This document shows, piece after piece, positions 8,311 to 16,262 of a DNA stretch of 60,032 bases. The notes under the pieces were generated by a model. It saw only the letters and a program-made list of their open reading frames with translations, was not told where the DNA came from and ran no database searches. Source of the stretch: JAAXGI01 sp963579625 (GTDB lineage Bacteria; Gemmatimonadota; Gemmatimonadetes; Longimicrobiales; Gaopeijiaceae); assembly GCA_963579625.1 (NCBI GenBank), contig CAUZHN010000005.1:1-60032 (forward strand), given 5' to 3'. The translations under genes were made by a program, and so were the position numbers. Every line of letters starts with the position of its first letter. Within the stretch, counting starts at the first letter, position 1.

Positions 8311-9118
8311 CGGGGCGATCCGTCTGTGGCAAACCCTGACGACGGTGGAGGCGGATGCGATCGAGGCAAGCGATCCGGTGGTCGTTCTGCCCATCGCCGC
8401 AATCGAGCAGCACGGATCCCACCTGCCCCTCTCCACCGACCTCGAGATCGGGCTCGGCCTGCTCTCGGAAGCGTTCGGGCAGCTGCCCGATGGCTTTCCG
8501 GCCTGGGCTCTGCCGCCCCAAGCGATCGGCTGCAGCCGAGAGCACACGCGCTTTGCGGGAACGCTTTCTCTGGAGCCGGAGCAGCTCTCCTCCCTGATCG
8601 AGGGGGCGGGCGAGGCCCTCGCACGAATCGGCGTGCGGCGCCTCGTGCTGAGCAACAGCCACGGCGGGAACCGGCACGCGCTGGAGATCGCCGGTCTACG
8701 GCTTCGCGACGAGCTGGGTATGCTGGTCGTGCACGCGAGCTGGTTCCGTTTTCCCCAGCCGAAAGACGTGGACCTCCCGGATGGGGAGTGGCGCCACGGC
8801 ATCCACGGCGGGGCGGTGGAGACGGCCATGATGATGCATCTCCGGCCGGATCTAGTGCGCGCGCCCAAAGCGGCCCAGACCCGCTCCTTCGGCGAGGAAC
8901 TCGAGAAAACGCTACGGTTGGTGGCTCCGGAGGGTTCGACCTCGTTTTCCTGGCTGGCCGGCGATCTAAACGCCGATGGAGTGGTCGGGGACGCGACCTT
9001 GGCCAACGCCGATCTTGGGGCACGGTTGGTGTCGCACTACGGAGCGTTCTTGGCCGACGTGATCGAGGATGCGCGGGCGTTCCCCCTCGACCGGCTGGAG
9101 ACCGACTCCCGTGAGTAG
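8303..9118 (+). CDS. Creatininase family amidohydrolase (ArfB/MftE-like)
   Basis: A 271-residue creatininase-family metal hydrolase. Conserved motifs: LPIAAIEQHGSHLPLSTD near the N-terminus (Glu/His/Asp metal ligands), LSNSHGGN, and HGGAVETAMMM (His and Glu). Family members hydrolyse creatinine, remove a formyl group from a formamidopyrimidine nucleotide (ArfB of archaeal riboflavin/F420 synthesis) or trim a peptide (MftE). Next to a GTP cyclohydrolase II and a RibD-type reductase, a pyrimidine deformylase or amidohydrolase role is the most attractive reading. That is inference, because GTP cyclohydrolase II itself already releases formate. Its start overlaps the FkbM gene by 8 bases and the RibD-like gene begins 23 bases after its stop. 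Confidence 0.85.
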   Translation: MADGAIRLWQTLTTVEADAIEASDPVVVLPIAAIEQHGSHLPLSTDLEIGLGLLSEAFGQLPDGFPAWALPPQAIGCSREHTRFAGTLSLEPEQLSSLIEGAGEALARIGVRRLVLSNSHGGNRHALEIAGLRLRDELGMLVVHASWFRFPQPKDVDLPDGEWRHGIHGGAVETAMMMHLRPDLVRAPKAAQTRSFGEELEKTLRLVAPEGSTSFSWLAGDLNADGVVGDATLANADLGARLVSHYGAFLADVIEDARAFPLDRLETDSRE

Positions 9119-9141
9119 CTCCGCGAAGGCGGTGGGTCGGA

Positions 9142-10002
9142 TTGGCTGAGATTGCAGCCGCGCTGGACGAGGTCGCGGCCTGGACACTGGTACGCGCTGC
9201 CGTGGCCCGCGATCTCCCTGAGCCCGGGCCTCGTCGTGTAGTGCATGGCACGCGCTCGGAGCTCTGGCTTGAGCTGAGCGAGTCCGGGCGCTGGGAGACG
9301 TCAGCTCCGCCCACACCGGCGGCTCGAGATCTGCTCGATCTCTATCTGCCGCTCACCCGTGGACCTGACTTGGTCATCGGGCAGCTCGGTCAGAGCCTGG
9401 ACGGCCGCATCGCGACGGTGAGCGGGAAGTCCCACTACATCACCGGACCAGAGGACATCCGCCGCCTCCACCGACTTCGCGCTCTGGTCGACGCCGTGAT
9501 CGTGGGGGTCGTCACCGTGGCGCTGGACGATCCGGAGCTCACGGTGCGGAAGGTGGAGGGCGAAAATCCGGTCCGGGTGGTGCTCGATCCGGACGGCCGC
9601 CTCGGGCAGGACCGTCGGGTCTTCTCGGACGGATTGGCCCCGACGATCGTGGTGCGAGGCGCCGGAATGGGTGATTCCCAAGCCGTGAGGGATGGCTTCT
9701 CGGAAGTCCTCACCCTTCCCGCCTCTGGCGCTGAGGGCTTCGAGCCGAAGGGTGTTCTGGAAGCGCTCCGTGCCCGCGGGCTGCGACGGGTGCTGGTGGA
9801 GGGGGGAGGGGTCACGGTGTCGAGGTTCCTCCAGGCCGGCATCCTCGACCGACTCCACCTGACCGTCGCACCTATGTTGATGGGCTCGGGCCGTCCGGGG
9901 ATCACCCTGCCGCCGATCGAGACCCTGGACCAGTCGCTCCGGGCTAGGTGCCGTCACGTACCCCTAGGAGACGACCTCCTCTTCGATCTCGACCTGAGCT
10001 GA
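9142..10002 (+). CDS. RibD C-terminal-type (dihydrofolate-reductase fold) pyrimidine reductase
   Basis: 286 residues. The C-terminal ~210 residues are a RibD_C reductase: GQLGQSLDGRIATVSGKSHY, DIRRLHRLRALVDAVIVGV, RVVLDPDGRL, VLVEGGGVTVSRFL and LHLTVAPMLMGSG. Known members reduce the ribosyl side chain of diaminopyrimidine intermediates with NADPH (RibD/ArfC). There is no RibD deaminase domain; instead ~70 N-terminal residues without a recognisable motif. The start is TTG at 9142, since no ATG or GTG in frame lies between the upstream stop and the domain; a GGTGGG stretch precedes it. With the RibA-like and creatininase-like genes it gives a set parallel to early riboflavin or archaeal F420 steps. 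The missing deaminase suggests an ArfC-like or a new reaction. Confidence 0.85.
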   Translation: MAEIAAALDEVAAWTLVRAAVARDLPEPGPRRVVHGTRSELWLELSESGRWETSAPPTPAARDLLDLYLPLTRGPDLVIGQLGQSLDGRIATVSGKSHYITGPEDIRRLHRLRALVDAVIVGVVTVALDDPELTVRKVEGENPVRVVLDPDGRLGQDRRVFSDGLAPTIVVRGAGMGDSQAVRDGFSEVLTLPASGAEGFEPKGVLEALRARGLRRVLVEGGGVTVSRFLQAGILDRLHLTVAPMLMGSGRPGITLPPIETLDQSLRARCRHVPLGDDLLFDLDLS

Positions 10003-10035
10003 GCAGGACGACGCCCGGAACGTAGGAACCGGGGA

Positions 10036-10869
10036 TCAGGGACTGTCTAGGCCCAGGGGGAGGGCCAACAGGTCCACGTGTCCCACATCGAGCCCAGGCG
10101 TCAAGGTGGTCGTTGCGGTACGGCGGTCTGCCCAACTCTGGATGAGCGCAGCGTCGTCGGGACGTTGCTCGGAGGCGGCCGCCCCCCACCCGTCGATCAA
10201 CGCACGAGCCAGCGAGGTGTCGGCGGCGCCCAAGCGCCAGGGGCTCGGCCGGAGTAGGGTGTCGTATCCGGCCGAGCGGAATGCGCGCTCCGCCGCGGGG
10301 CCGCCCGCCGGTCCGAGCGCAGGTCCCATGCCCTTGTCCCGGAGCTGATGGCTCCGCACCGCCTCGGCGACGAGCGCGTCGTCGGGGTCGGGGTCATCCC
10401 AGGTCATCGTACCATCCCAGGTGAGGGCAAGCAGCGCCCCGCTCCTGGCCGCCCGGCACGCTGCTACGAGCCGCTCGAGCCACTCGTGGGTCACCAGGTC
10501 CAACAGTGCGGAGGCTGTCACGAGGTCCGCTCCGAGGACGAGCTCCAACCCTTCCCGGTCCAGCTCGCCGACGACGCACTCCGCCCCACCATCACCTCCG
10601 GCCACCCCGCGGACTGCGACGACCGTGTGGGTCGCCCGTTCAAGCAGAGCGGCGTCCCTGTCCACCAGCGTCCATGCCTGCTCGCCCGGGAGCCGGGGCG
10701 CGAGGTAGCGGAGGTTCGAACCGGTGCCGCTACCCAGGTCGAGCACGCGCCGGCTCGGACGGGATTCCCACCACTCGGCCAAGGGGACCACGAGATCGGC
10801 GGCGCGGGAGCGGTGATCCACCGGCTCGCGTAAGGCCAGCCAGTCCGGGGCAAAGGTCTCCTCACCCAC
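10036..10869 (-). CDS. Class I SAM-dependent methyltransferase
   Basis: A 277-residue methyltransferase with a clear motif I, RVLDLGSGTGSNLRYLAPRL, then TLVDRDAALLERA (motif II region) and GADLVTASALLDLVTHEWL (motif IV/post-I region). The N-terminus (GEETFAPDWLALREPVDHRS) is part of the fold. GTG at 10869 is chosen because it overlaps the stop of the upstream glycosyltransferase by 8 bases (GGGTGGGTGA); an extension to 11037 would lie inside that gene. The substrate is unknown; a pterin, sugar or other small molecule is plausible from its operon with a PTPS-like protein and GT4 glycosyltransferase. The GC content is very high. Confidence 0.8.
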   Translation of the reverse strand: MGEETFAPDWLALREPVDHRSRAADLVVPLAEWWESRPSRRVLDLGSGTGSNLRYLAPRLPGEQAWTLVDRDAALLERATHTVVAVRGVAGGDGGAECVVGELDREGLELVLGADLVTASALLDLVTHEWLERLVAACRAARSGALLALTWDGTMTWDDPDPDDALVAEAVRSHQLRDKGMGPALGPAGGPAAERAFRSAGYDTLLRPSPWRLGAADTSLARALIDGWGAAASEQRPDDAALIQSWADRRTATTTLTPGLDVGHVDLLALPLGLDSP

Positions 10870-11959
10870 CCGGAGAGATCTCCCGAACGGCAAGTTCGAA
10901 GGCCAGGGCCGCGTCGCCCCAGGTAGAGAGAGATCGGCCGTGGCGGAGCGATCCCTCCGCAAGCTCGGTCCGACGCGCGGCCCCCCCCGGGTCCGAAAGC
11001 AGCTCCTCCAGCGCGACCGCCAGAGCCGCCTCGTCACCGGGGGTAACGAGCATACCGGCCTCGGGGGGTACGGTGTCCGGAACTGCCCCTCCGCGCGTGC
11101 TCAGGACCGGGAGTCCGCGGGCGAGAGCCTCAGACAGCACCATGCCGTAGCCTTCGTAGTGAGTCGCAAGCACGAAGATCGAAGCCGAGTGGTAGAGCCC
11201 GTCGAGCTCCAGGGCCCCGAGCTCGCCGGGGAAGTCGATTCGGTCCTCCAGCCCCAGTGCTCGCGCCAGCTCCAGCACCGAGTCGGCGAATTCTGGCGCA
11301 CGCGTCAGGGTCCCTGCGCACAGGCAGCTCCAGGGGAGCGCAGTGACGCGGGCGAGGGCGCGAACCAGCACGTCCTGCCCCTTTCGGGGGATCACCGAGC
11401 CCACACACAGAAGGCGGGGAGCCTCGCCGGGCCCGGGGCCTGCCGCGGCTCGCGCCGCGTCTGTCCCGGGTGGTACGACGCGGACACGCGAGGCGGGGAC
11501 GCCGTACTCCGCGAGCCGGCGCGCGCTGAACGCGCTCGTCACGACCACGCCGGAGCACTGTGCCAGAGACTCACGCTCCAACCCGGTGAGGCGAGCGTGC
11601 TCGGCGGCGTCCAATCCCGTCTCATCGGCAAGCGGGTGATGAATGAGAGCCATCAGCCGTAAACGCTCTCGGTGTACCCGGAGAGGGTCGGGAAGCGGGC
11701 TCATGGCGAGGCCGTCCAGGACAACCCGGGCACCTTCGGGGATCCCCTCGAGGGTGCGAGTGAGGCTGGACTCCGCGCACGCGTCGCCCGCGGAGAATCT
11801 GCCCTCGAGCACGTGGGTGATCACGTTCCAGCCCAGCGCTGTCAGGCCCTCGGAGATCCGCGCGTCGTAGAGGTAGCCGCCGGTCCGCTGGCCGAGCGGC
11901 CCCGGAACAATCAGGTGGAGGTCCCCCGCGTTCAAACCGACCCTTCGAAGGACGCCCAT
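10862..11959 (-). CDS. GT4 family glycosyltransferase
   Basis: A 365-residue GT-B glycosyltransferase. The N-terminal acceptor domain begins LHLIVPGPLGQRTGGYLYD (Gly-rich loop). The C-terminal donor domain has RLLCVGSVIPRKGQDVLVRAL and the E-x7-E motif in THYEGYGMVLSEALARGLPV, followed by STRGGAVPDTVP. GT4 enzymes transfer sugars with retention from nucleotide sugars. The ATG at 11959 overlaps the PTPS-like gene by 28 bases. A TTG at 11935 overlapping that gene's stop, with GAAGGG just upstream, is an equally credible start and begins closer to the conserved region. It is probably co-translated with the flanking genes. It may glycosylate a pterin or pyrimidine product, which is inference. Confidence 0.85.
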   Translation of the reverse strand: MGVLRRVGLNAGDLHLIVPGPLGQRTGGYLYDARISEGLTALGWNVITHVLEGRFSAGDACAESSLTRTLEGIPEGARVVLDGLAMSPLPDPLRVHRERLRLMALIHHPLADETGLDAAEHARLTGLERESLAQCSGVVVTSAFSARRLAEYGVPASRVRVVPPGTDAARAAAGPGPGEAPRLLCVGSVIPRKGQDVLVRALARVTALPWSCLCAGTLTRAPEFADSVLELARALGLEDRIDFPGELGALELDGLYHSASIFVLATHYEGYGMVLSEALARGLPVLSTRGGAVPDTVPPEAGMLVTPGDEAALAVALEELLSDPGGAARRTELAEGSLRHGRSLSTWGDAALAFELAVREISPGG

Positions 11960-12330
11960 GCCACATGTGACTCGTGAAGCGTCATGTTCAGTCGCTGGAT
12001 ACCTCGCGCCTCGTCCCCGAGGCGGCCATCATGAATTGCCGCCACGAGCCGGTCGAAGATCGTGCGCGCAAGGAACTCCGTTGTCGTGTTCTGCCCCGTG
12101 AACGCGGCCTCGTCGTCCAGGTTTCGGAAATCAAGCTCCCCGAGGATCTCTTTAAGCGTTGCGCTGGCGAGTCCGATATCGACGACCAGGCCGTCGGCGT
12201 CGAGTTCCAAGCGGCGAAAGGTGGCGTCCACGATGTAGGTGGCACCGTGGAGATTCTGCGCTGGACCAAAGGTCTCACCGCTGAAGCTGTGGGCGATCAT
12301 GAAATGGTCGCGGACGTTCAGGCTATACAA
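11932..12330 (-). CDS. 6-pyruvoyl-tetrahydropterin synthase / QueD-like protein
   Basis: A 132-residue PTPS-fold protein of normal length. Recognisable parts are HFMIAHSF (first zinc His), FGPAQNLHGATYIVDATF (equivalent to the C-xx-LHGHxY segment), LVVDIG, NLDDEAAF, NTTTEFLARTIF and LHESHVAWASFE (C-terminal catalytic Glu). Two usual residues are missing: the catalytic Cys four positions before LHG is Ala, and the second His of HGH is Ala. It therefore probably does not carry out standard PTPS or QueD chemistry, though it may still bind a pterin or pyrimidine. The same substitution may define a subfamily. It is followed with overlap by GT4 and the methyltransferase and lies 8 bases after the dehydrogenase gene. 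Confidence 0.8.
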   Translation of the reverse strand: MYSLNVRDHFMIAHSFSGETFGPAQNLHGATYIVDATFRRLELDADGLVVDIGLASATLKEILGELDFRNLDDEAAFTGQNTTTEFLARTIFDRLVAAIHDGRLGDEARGIQRLNMTLHESHVAWASFEGSV

Positions 12331-12338
12331 GGCCCCTC

Positions 12339-13328
12339 CTAATAGCGGATTCGGTGGCAGAGTTCGTCACCTGGGTCTTTGCTCAGGTGTGCGAGCACCT
12401 CGGGGAGGTCCTTGAAGTCACTTTCCCCTGTGATGAGAGCATCAAGGTTGGGGTCTCGAAGGAGATCCAGTGCCAACTCCATCCTACGAGACCAGGTCCA
12501 CCGGGGTGATCGCATTGACGGCAGACGTCCCACCTGACTGCACTTCACGGAGAGACGGCGCGAATGGAAGCCCTCTCCGAGAGGCAGGCATACAGGCTCG
12601 TTTCCGTACCAACTCACTTCGACGATTGTGGCCTCTTCCCCTGCGGACTCCAGCGCTCTTCGGAGCCCGCTCGGGCTTCCGCTTGTATGGAACACCAGGT
12701 CCGCGTATGCCTCTGGCGGGGAGTCCGTGCTGAAGGGCACGCCCAGCGATTTGGCCTGGGACTCTCTGGACGCGTTCAGGTCGATTGCTGTTACCTGAGT
12801 ACCGGGAATCTGACGGCATAGCCAGGAGATGAGCAGTCCTATCACTCCCGCGCCGATGACGACGATCCGATCTCCGGTTGAAGGACCTCCGTCCCAGACG
12901 GCGTTCACCGCCGTTTCCATGTTTGCCGCCAGGACGGCTCGGGCAGGTGGTAGATCAGGAGGAAGAGGGGTTACTGCCGACCCCTGCACCAGATATAGGT
13001 CCTGGTGGGGATAGAGGCAGAACACCGTCTGGCCCTCCAGGTTAGCGCCCGACGAGTCGGCTTGCTCGACCACCTCTCCCACGCTCGAATACCCGTACTT
13101 GATAGGGCCGGGGAGGGTGCCTTCCTGGAACGGCGCTCGCATCGTCACATACTGTGACGGGGGCACCTCCCCCTTGAACACCAGGGACTCGGTTCCACGG
13201 CTGATTCCGGAGAAGAGCGTTCGCACTAGCACCTCGTGCCCTTGCCTCGAAGGCAGATCTCTCCTCAAGATTTCTCCTTGGCCCGGCCCCTGAATCCAGA
13301 ATTGCCGGGAACTCTTCGTTTTTGACAT
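12339..13328 (-). CDS. Medium-chain dehydrogenase/reductase (zinc-type alcohol dehydrogenase family)
   Basis: A 329-residue MDR-superfamily protein: N-terminal GroES-like domain (VLVRTLFSGISRGTESLVF, PGPIKYGYSSVGEVVE) and a Rossmann domain with VIGAGVIGLLISWLCRQIPG and AIDLNAS. The Cys cluster that binds the structural zinc in classical alcohol dehydrogenases is absent, as in the BchC-like branch. The substrate is unknown; a hydroxyl/keto conversion on the side chain of a cluster intermediate is a reasonable guess. The ATG at 13328 has GAAGGGAC just upstream. It heads the four-gene minus-strand set dehydrogenase, PTPS-like, GT4, methyltransferase, and is divergent from the CDP-alcohol transferase. 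Its GC content is close to the lower-GC genes further right. Confidence 0.85.
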   Translation of the reverse strand: MSKTKSSRQFWIQGPGQGEILRRDLPSRQGHEVLVRTLFSGISRGTESLVFKGEVPPSQYVTMRAPFQEGTLPGPIKYGYSSVGEVVEQADSSGANLEGQTVFCLYPHQDLYLVQGSAVTPLPPDLPPARAVLAANMETAVNAVWDGGPSTGDRIVVIGAGVIGLLISWLCRQIPGTQVTAIDLNASRESQAKSLGVPFSTDSPPEAYADLVFHTSGSPSGLRRALESAGEEATIVEVSWYGNEPVCLPLGEGFHSRRLSVKCSQVGRLPSMRSPRWTWSRRMELALDLLRDPNLDALITGESDFKDLPEVLAHLSKDPGDELCHRIRY

Positions 13329-13362
13329 GTCCCTTCAGCTCTCTGGATGCGGGTCGGTCCCC

Positions 13363-14109
13363 ATGTCTTCAACCAACCACGGTTCCACGGCTCCGTTCAC
13401 AGCAGGCGGTGCTCTTCACCGATCGGGAGGAGATCTTGGTGCCGCAGTTCTTCCGCTCCTAGCGGTCACCGCTGCAACTTGGCGGCTCTTTGGCCTCCCT
13501 GCCAGCTACCTGATTCAGGTAGTGGCGGTCTACGTAGCAATGTCCGCGTTGGTGGTGTGGCGTTCACCGGCGCCCTCTACGACTCGGGGCCTGGGTGTCG
13601 CGAACCGGATCACCCTGGGTCGGGCGACGCTTGTTCTTCCAGTAGCAGCACTTGTGTTCCATCCTCAGATCGTCTTGGGTGCGGCGTACTGGTGGATCAT
13701 TCTCTGTTCCGCTCTGGCGATGCTCTTGGACAGTCTCGATGGGCGCGTGGCTAGGCGGACTGGGACGACCTCTGCCTTCGGTGCCGGGTTCGACATGGAG
13801 CTGGACGCGTTCCTGATCCTAGTACTCTCGGTCCTCGTCTGGCAGAGTGGGAAAGTGGGTCCATGGGTCCTTCTGATCGGTGCCCTTCGCTACCTTTTTG
13901 TCGCCGCTAGGTGGATGTGGCCGAGGCTCAGAGGGAAGTTGCTCGAGAGTCAACGGAGAAAGGTAGTGTGCGTGGTTCAGGGAATTGTGCTGTTGGCATG
14001 TCTGGCGCCGATGATTCCTTCGGTGATGGCTTCGGCGGTGGCCGCGGGAGGCTTGGCGCTACTCATGTACTCGTTCGCGGTCGACGTTGCCTGGCTGGTG
14101 ACCCACTAG
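13363..14109 (+). CDS. CDP-alcohol phosphatidyltransferase family membrane protein
   Basis: About 248 residues with six or so hydrophobic helices. The family signature DxxDGxxARxxxxxxxxGxxxDxxxD is complete: DSLDGRVARRTGTTSAFG, followed by AGFDMELDAF, including all metal-binding Asp residues. Enzymes of this family move a phosphatidyl or similar phospho-alcohol group from a CDP-activated donor to an alcohol, making phospholipid headgroups or inositol-phosphate-like products. ATG at 13363 is chosen; an ATG at 13327 would overlap the divergent dehydrogenase start codon. As part of the accessory cluster it suggests a lipid-linked or phospho-alcohol product. It could instead be an independent lipid gene. 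Confidence 0.85.
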   Translation: MSSTNHGSTAPFTAGGALHRSGGDLGAAVLPLLAVTAATWRLFGLPASYLIQVVAVYVAMSALVVWRSPAPSTTRGLGVANRITLGRATLVLPVAALVFHPQIVLGAAYWWIILCSALAMLLDSLDGRVARRTGTTSAFGAGFDMELDAFLILVLSVLVWQSGKVGPWVLLIGALRYLFVAARWMWPRLRGKLLESQRRKVVCVVQGIVLLACLAPMIPSVMASAVAAGGLALLMYSFAVDVAWLVTH

Positions 14110-14287
14110 GTCACAGACTCCCGCAGCCACAGCACTCAGTCAAAACGGTCAATACCCGTCGAAGGTTTGATAGTTGTTCCGGATATTTCGTTGAAGCCGG
14201 CCAGGAGGTGGGAGGATTATGTGCTCCAGCTCGACAGGCGAGTGGTCGCCCCTATGTGGGTGAGTCCGTTCGGTTCCGTTTCCCGTA

Positions 14288-14800
14288 TCACGATCCAGAC
14301 CCGACAATGTCGCCACAGGCGATGGGGGCTCCGCCGGAGCCATGAATTTGCACGAAAAGTGGCTCAGTCACCGGCAGCGCATCAGTCCCGAGAATCGTTG
14401 TGCCTGTCCCGGTACCATCGGCCAGACCCACCACTGAGTTTAGCGCTGCGGCTACCGGGCCTCCTTCCTCGCATACTCCCCGATGGATGTGAGATACGAA
14501 CTCCAGCACCTCGGGAAGGTCCTCTGCCCGGACAACTAGCACAGTCTGTCCAGCGGCGTACGTGGTAGTGAGTTCTCCCATCGTACCGGATCCGCCGACG
14601 GGCAGTATTGGACTTGACGGGGGGAGCGACTCGCGATCCGTGACTTCGGCTTCGGCTGCGTCCGTCCGGGCAGTCGGATTGTCCGGCGGCGCGGGTTCAA
14701 CGTAGAACTGCTGGGTCGCCGGCTGCCCCTCACCACACCCCGTGACGAGCAGGAGTATCACGCCAAACGCCAGGACTCCTCTTTCGATGACCAATCTCAC
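14288..14800 (-). CDS. Lipoprotein, CHRD/SOD-like fold (paralogue of 54618-55076)
   Basis: A 170-residue protein with a lipoprotein signal peptide (hydrophobic core then LLLVTGC). After a Pro/Glu-rich linker comes a domain with VSHIHRGVCEEGG, LNSVVGLADGTGTGTTIL and LFVQIHGSGGAPIACGDI. The pattern HIHxGxCxxGG, FVQxH and IxCxDI is shared with the lipoprotein at 54618-55076, so the two are paralogues. The His/Cys placement recalls CHRD domains and Cu/Zn superoxide dismutase-like folds, but I cannot show metal binding. Monocistronic, divergent from ispG. Function unknown. The preceding gap (14110-14287) holds nothing I can identify. Confidence 0.7.
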   Translation of the reverse strand: MRLVIERGVLAFGVILLLVTGCGEGQPATQQFYVEPAPPDNPTARTDAAEAEVTDRESLPPSSPILPVGGSGTMGELTTTYAAGQTVLVVRAEDLPEVLEFVSHIHRGVCEEGGPVAAALNSVVGLADGTGTGTTILGTDALPVTEPLFVQIHGSGGAPIACGDIVGSGS

Positions 14801-14963
14801 CCACTTTTCATAAACGCTTAGGACTAGCTACGGAAAGATGGCCCTCTCAATGTGACTGGTACAGATCCTGACTGACGACCTCGCCACGAACGCGTCGTAC
14901 GGGCAACCTTGGAGGCCCCATTCTCCCATCGTAGATTTCAGCTGGTCGAATTACCCTTAGCAA

Positions 14964-16244
14964 ATGGCTGCACGTTCAAGCCTGGAGCCTCTCTTGAGTA
15001 TCTGGAACCGGCGTAGGACCAAGGAAGTCGATGTGGGTGGGGTCCGAATCGGGGGTGACAACCCGGTCGTGGTCCAATCTATGACGAACACAGACACCGC
15101 GGATATCGGGGGCACAGTAGCTCAGGTCATTGAGCTAGCCCGGGCTGGGAGCGAGCTCGTCCGGGTTACGGTCAATAATGATGATGCAGCGCGAGCCGTA
15201 CCTGAAATCGTTGCCCGCCTTGCCGACGCAGGGCTGGACACTCCGATCGTAGGGGACTTTCATTATAATGGCCACATTCTTCTGAGAGGTCATGCTGCGT
15301 GTGCGAGCGCTCTCGCCAAGTATCGGATCAATCCTGGAAACGTTGGGGCGAAACGCCGCGACGAGAACTTTCAGGAGATCATCCGTATCGCGGTGGACAA
15401 TGGCAAGCCCGTGAGGATCGGTGTGAACTGGGGTTCGCTCGACCAGAAACTGCTTACTGAGATGATGGACGAGAACGCGACTCGGCAGGAGCCCAGGGAC
15501 GCTCAGGTGGTTCTTCGTGATGCGATGGTGGAGAGTGCACTTCGTTCCGCGAAGTTGGCAGAGGCTACGGGGCTCAGCTCCGATCGGATCATTCTGTCGG
15601 CGAAAGTGTCGGAGATTCCCGAGCTGATTGCAGTGTATCGGCAACTGTCACCGCTCTCTAAGTACCCGTTGCACCTCGGGCTCACCGAGGCGGGGATGGG
15701 TGCGAAGGGGATTGTGTCCACCGCTGCGGCTCTCTCCGTGCTTCTCATCGAGGGGATCGGAGACACGATTCGGGTGTCGCTGACCCCGCCGCCAGGAGGT
15801 GATCGGTCGGAGGAAGTCCGGGTCGCGCAGCAGATCCTTCAGTCCCTCCACATCCGCAACTTCGAGCCCCAGGTGACCGCCTGCCCCGGCTGTGGTCGGA
15901 CGACGTCCAGTTTCTTCCAGGAGATGGCTGAGAACATCCAAGGCTACATCCGCGAATGCATGCCGGAATGGCAGGAGTCCTATTCAGGAGTGGAAGAACT
16001 CCAGGTTGCGGTTATGGGCTGTGTTGTTAACGGGCCCGGCGAGTCAAAATACGCCAATCTCGGAATCTCGCTCCCCGGAACCTTCGAGGACCCCCAGGCG
16101 CCGGTGTATGTCGACGGAGAGCACTTCACGACTCTGAAAGGGGACGGCCTCGTGGAGGAGTTCAAGGTGATCCTACTGGAGTACATTCGTCGTCGCTACA
16201 GACAGATAGACTCAGTCGACAGGGAAGTGGGTGCTTCAGCCTGA
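14964..16244 (+). CDS. ispG: 4-hydroxy-3-methylbut-2-enyl diphosphate synthase (IspG/GcpE)
   Basis: 426 residues, the usual length of the bacterial enzyme. It converts methylerythritol cyclodiphosphate to HMBPP in the MEP isoprenoid pathway with a 4Fe-4S cluster. The N-terminal TIM barrel has NPVVVQSMTNTDTADI, GDFHYNGH and RINPGNVG. The C-terminal cluster-binding domain has ACPGCGRTT (two Cys) and GCVVNGPGESKYANLGIS (third Cys plus the ligand Glu). It is followed 18 bases later by gltX on the same strand, probably co-transcribed. Nothing unusual is seen. Confidence 0.97.
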   Translation: MAARSSLEPLLSIWNRRRTKEVDVGGVRIGGDNPVVVQSMTNTDTADIGGTVAQVIELARAGSELVRVTVNNDDAARAVPEIVARLADAGLDTPIVGDFHYNGHILLRGHAACASALAKYRINPGNVGAKRRDENFQEIIRIAVDNGKPVRIGVNWGSLDQKLLTEMMDENATRQEPRDAQVVLRDAMVESALRSAKLAEATGLSSDRIILSAKVSEIPELIAVYRQLSPLSKYPLHLGLTEAGMGAKGIVSTAAALSVLLIEGIGDTIRVSLTPPPGGDRSEEVRVAQQILQSLHIRNFEPQVTACPGCGRTTSSFFQEMAENIQGYIRECMPEWQESYSGVEELQVAVMGCVVNGPGESKYANLGISLPGTFEDPQAPVYVDGEHFTTLKGDGLVEEFKVILLEYIRRRYRQIDSVDREVGASA

Positions 16245-16262
16245 CTGGCCCCTCTCCAAAAT

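Noticed and set aside
8146..9314. Long minus-strand frames opposite the creatininase and RibD-like genes
   Set aside because: Low-complexity Arg/Ser/Pro translations; the plus strand has conserved metal and reductase motifs and coupled starts.
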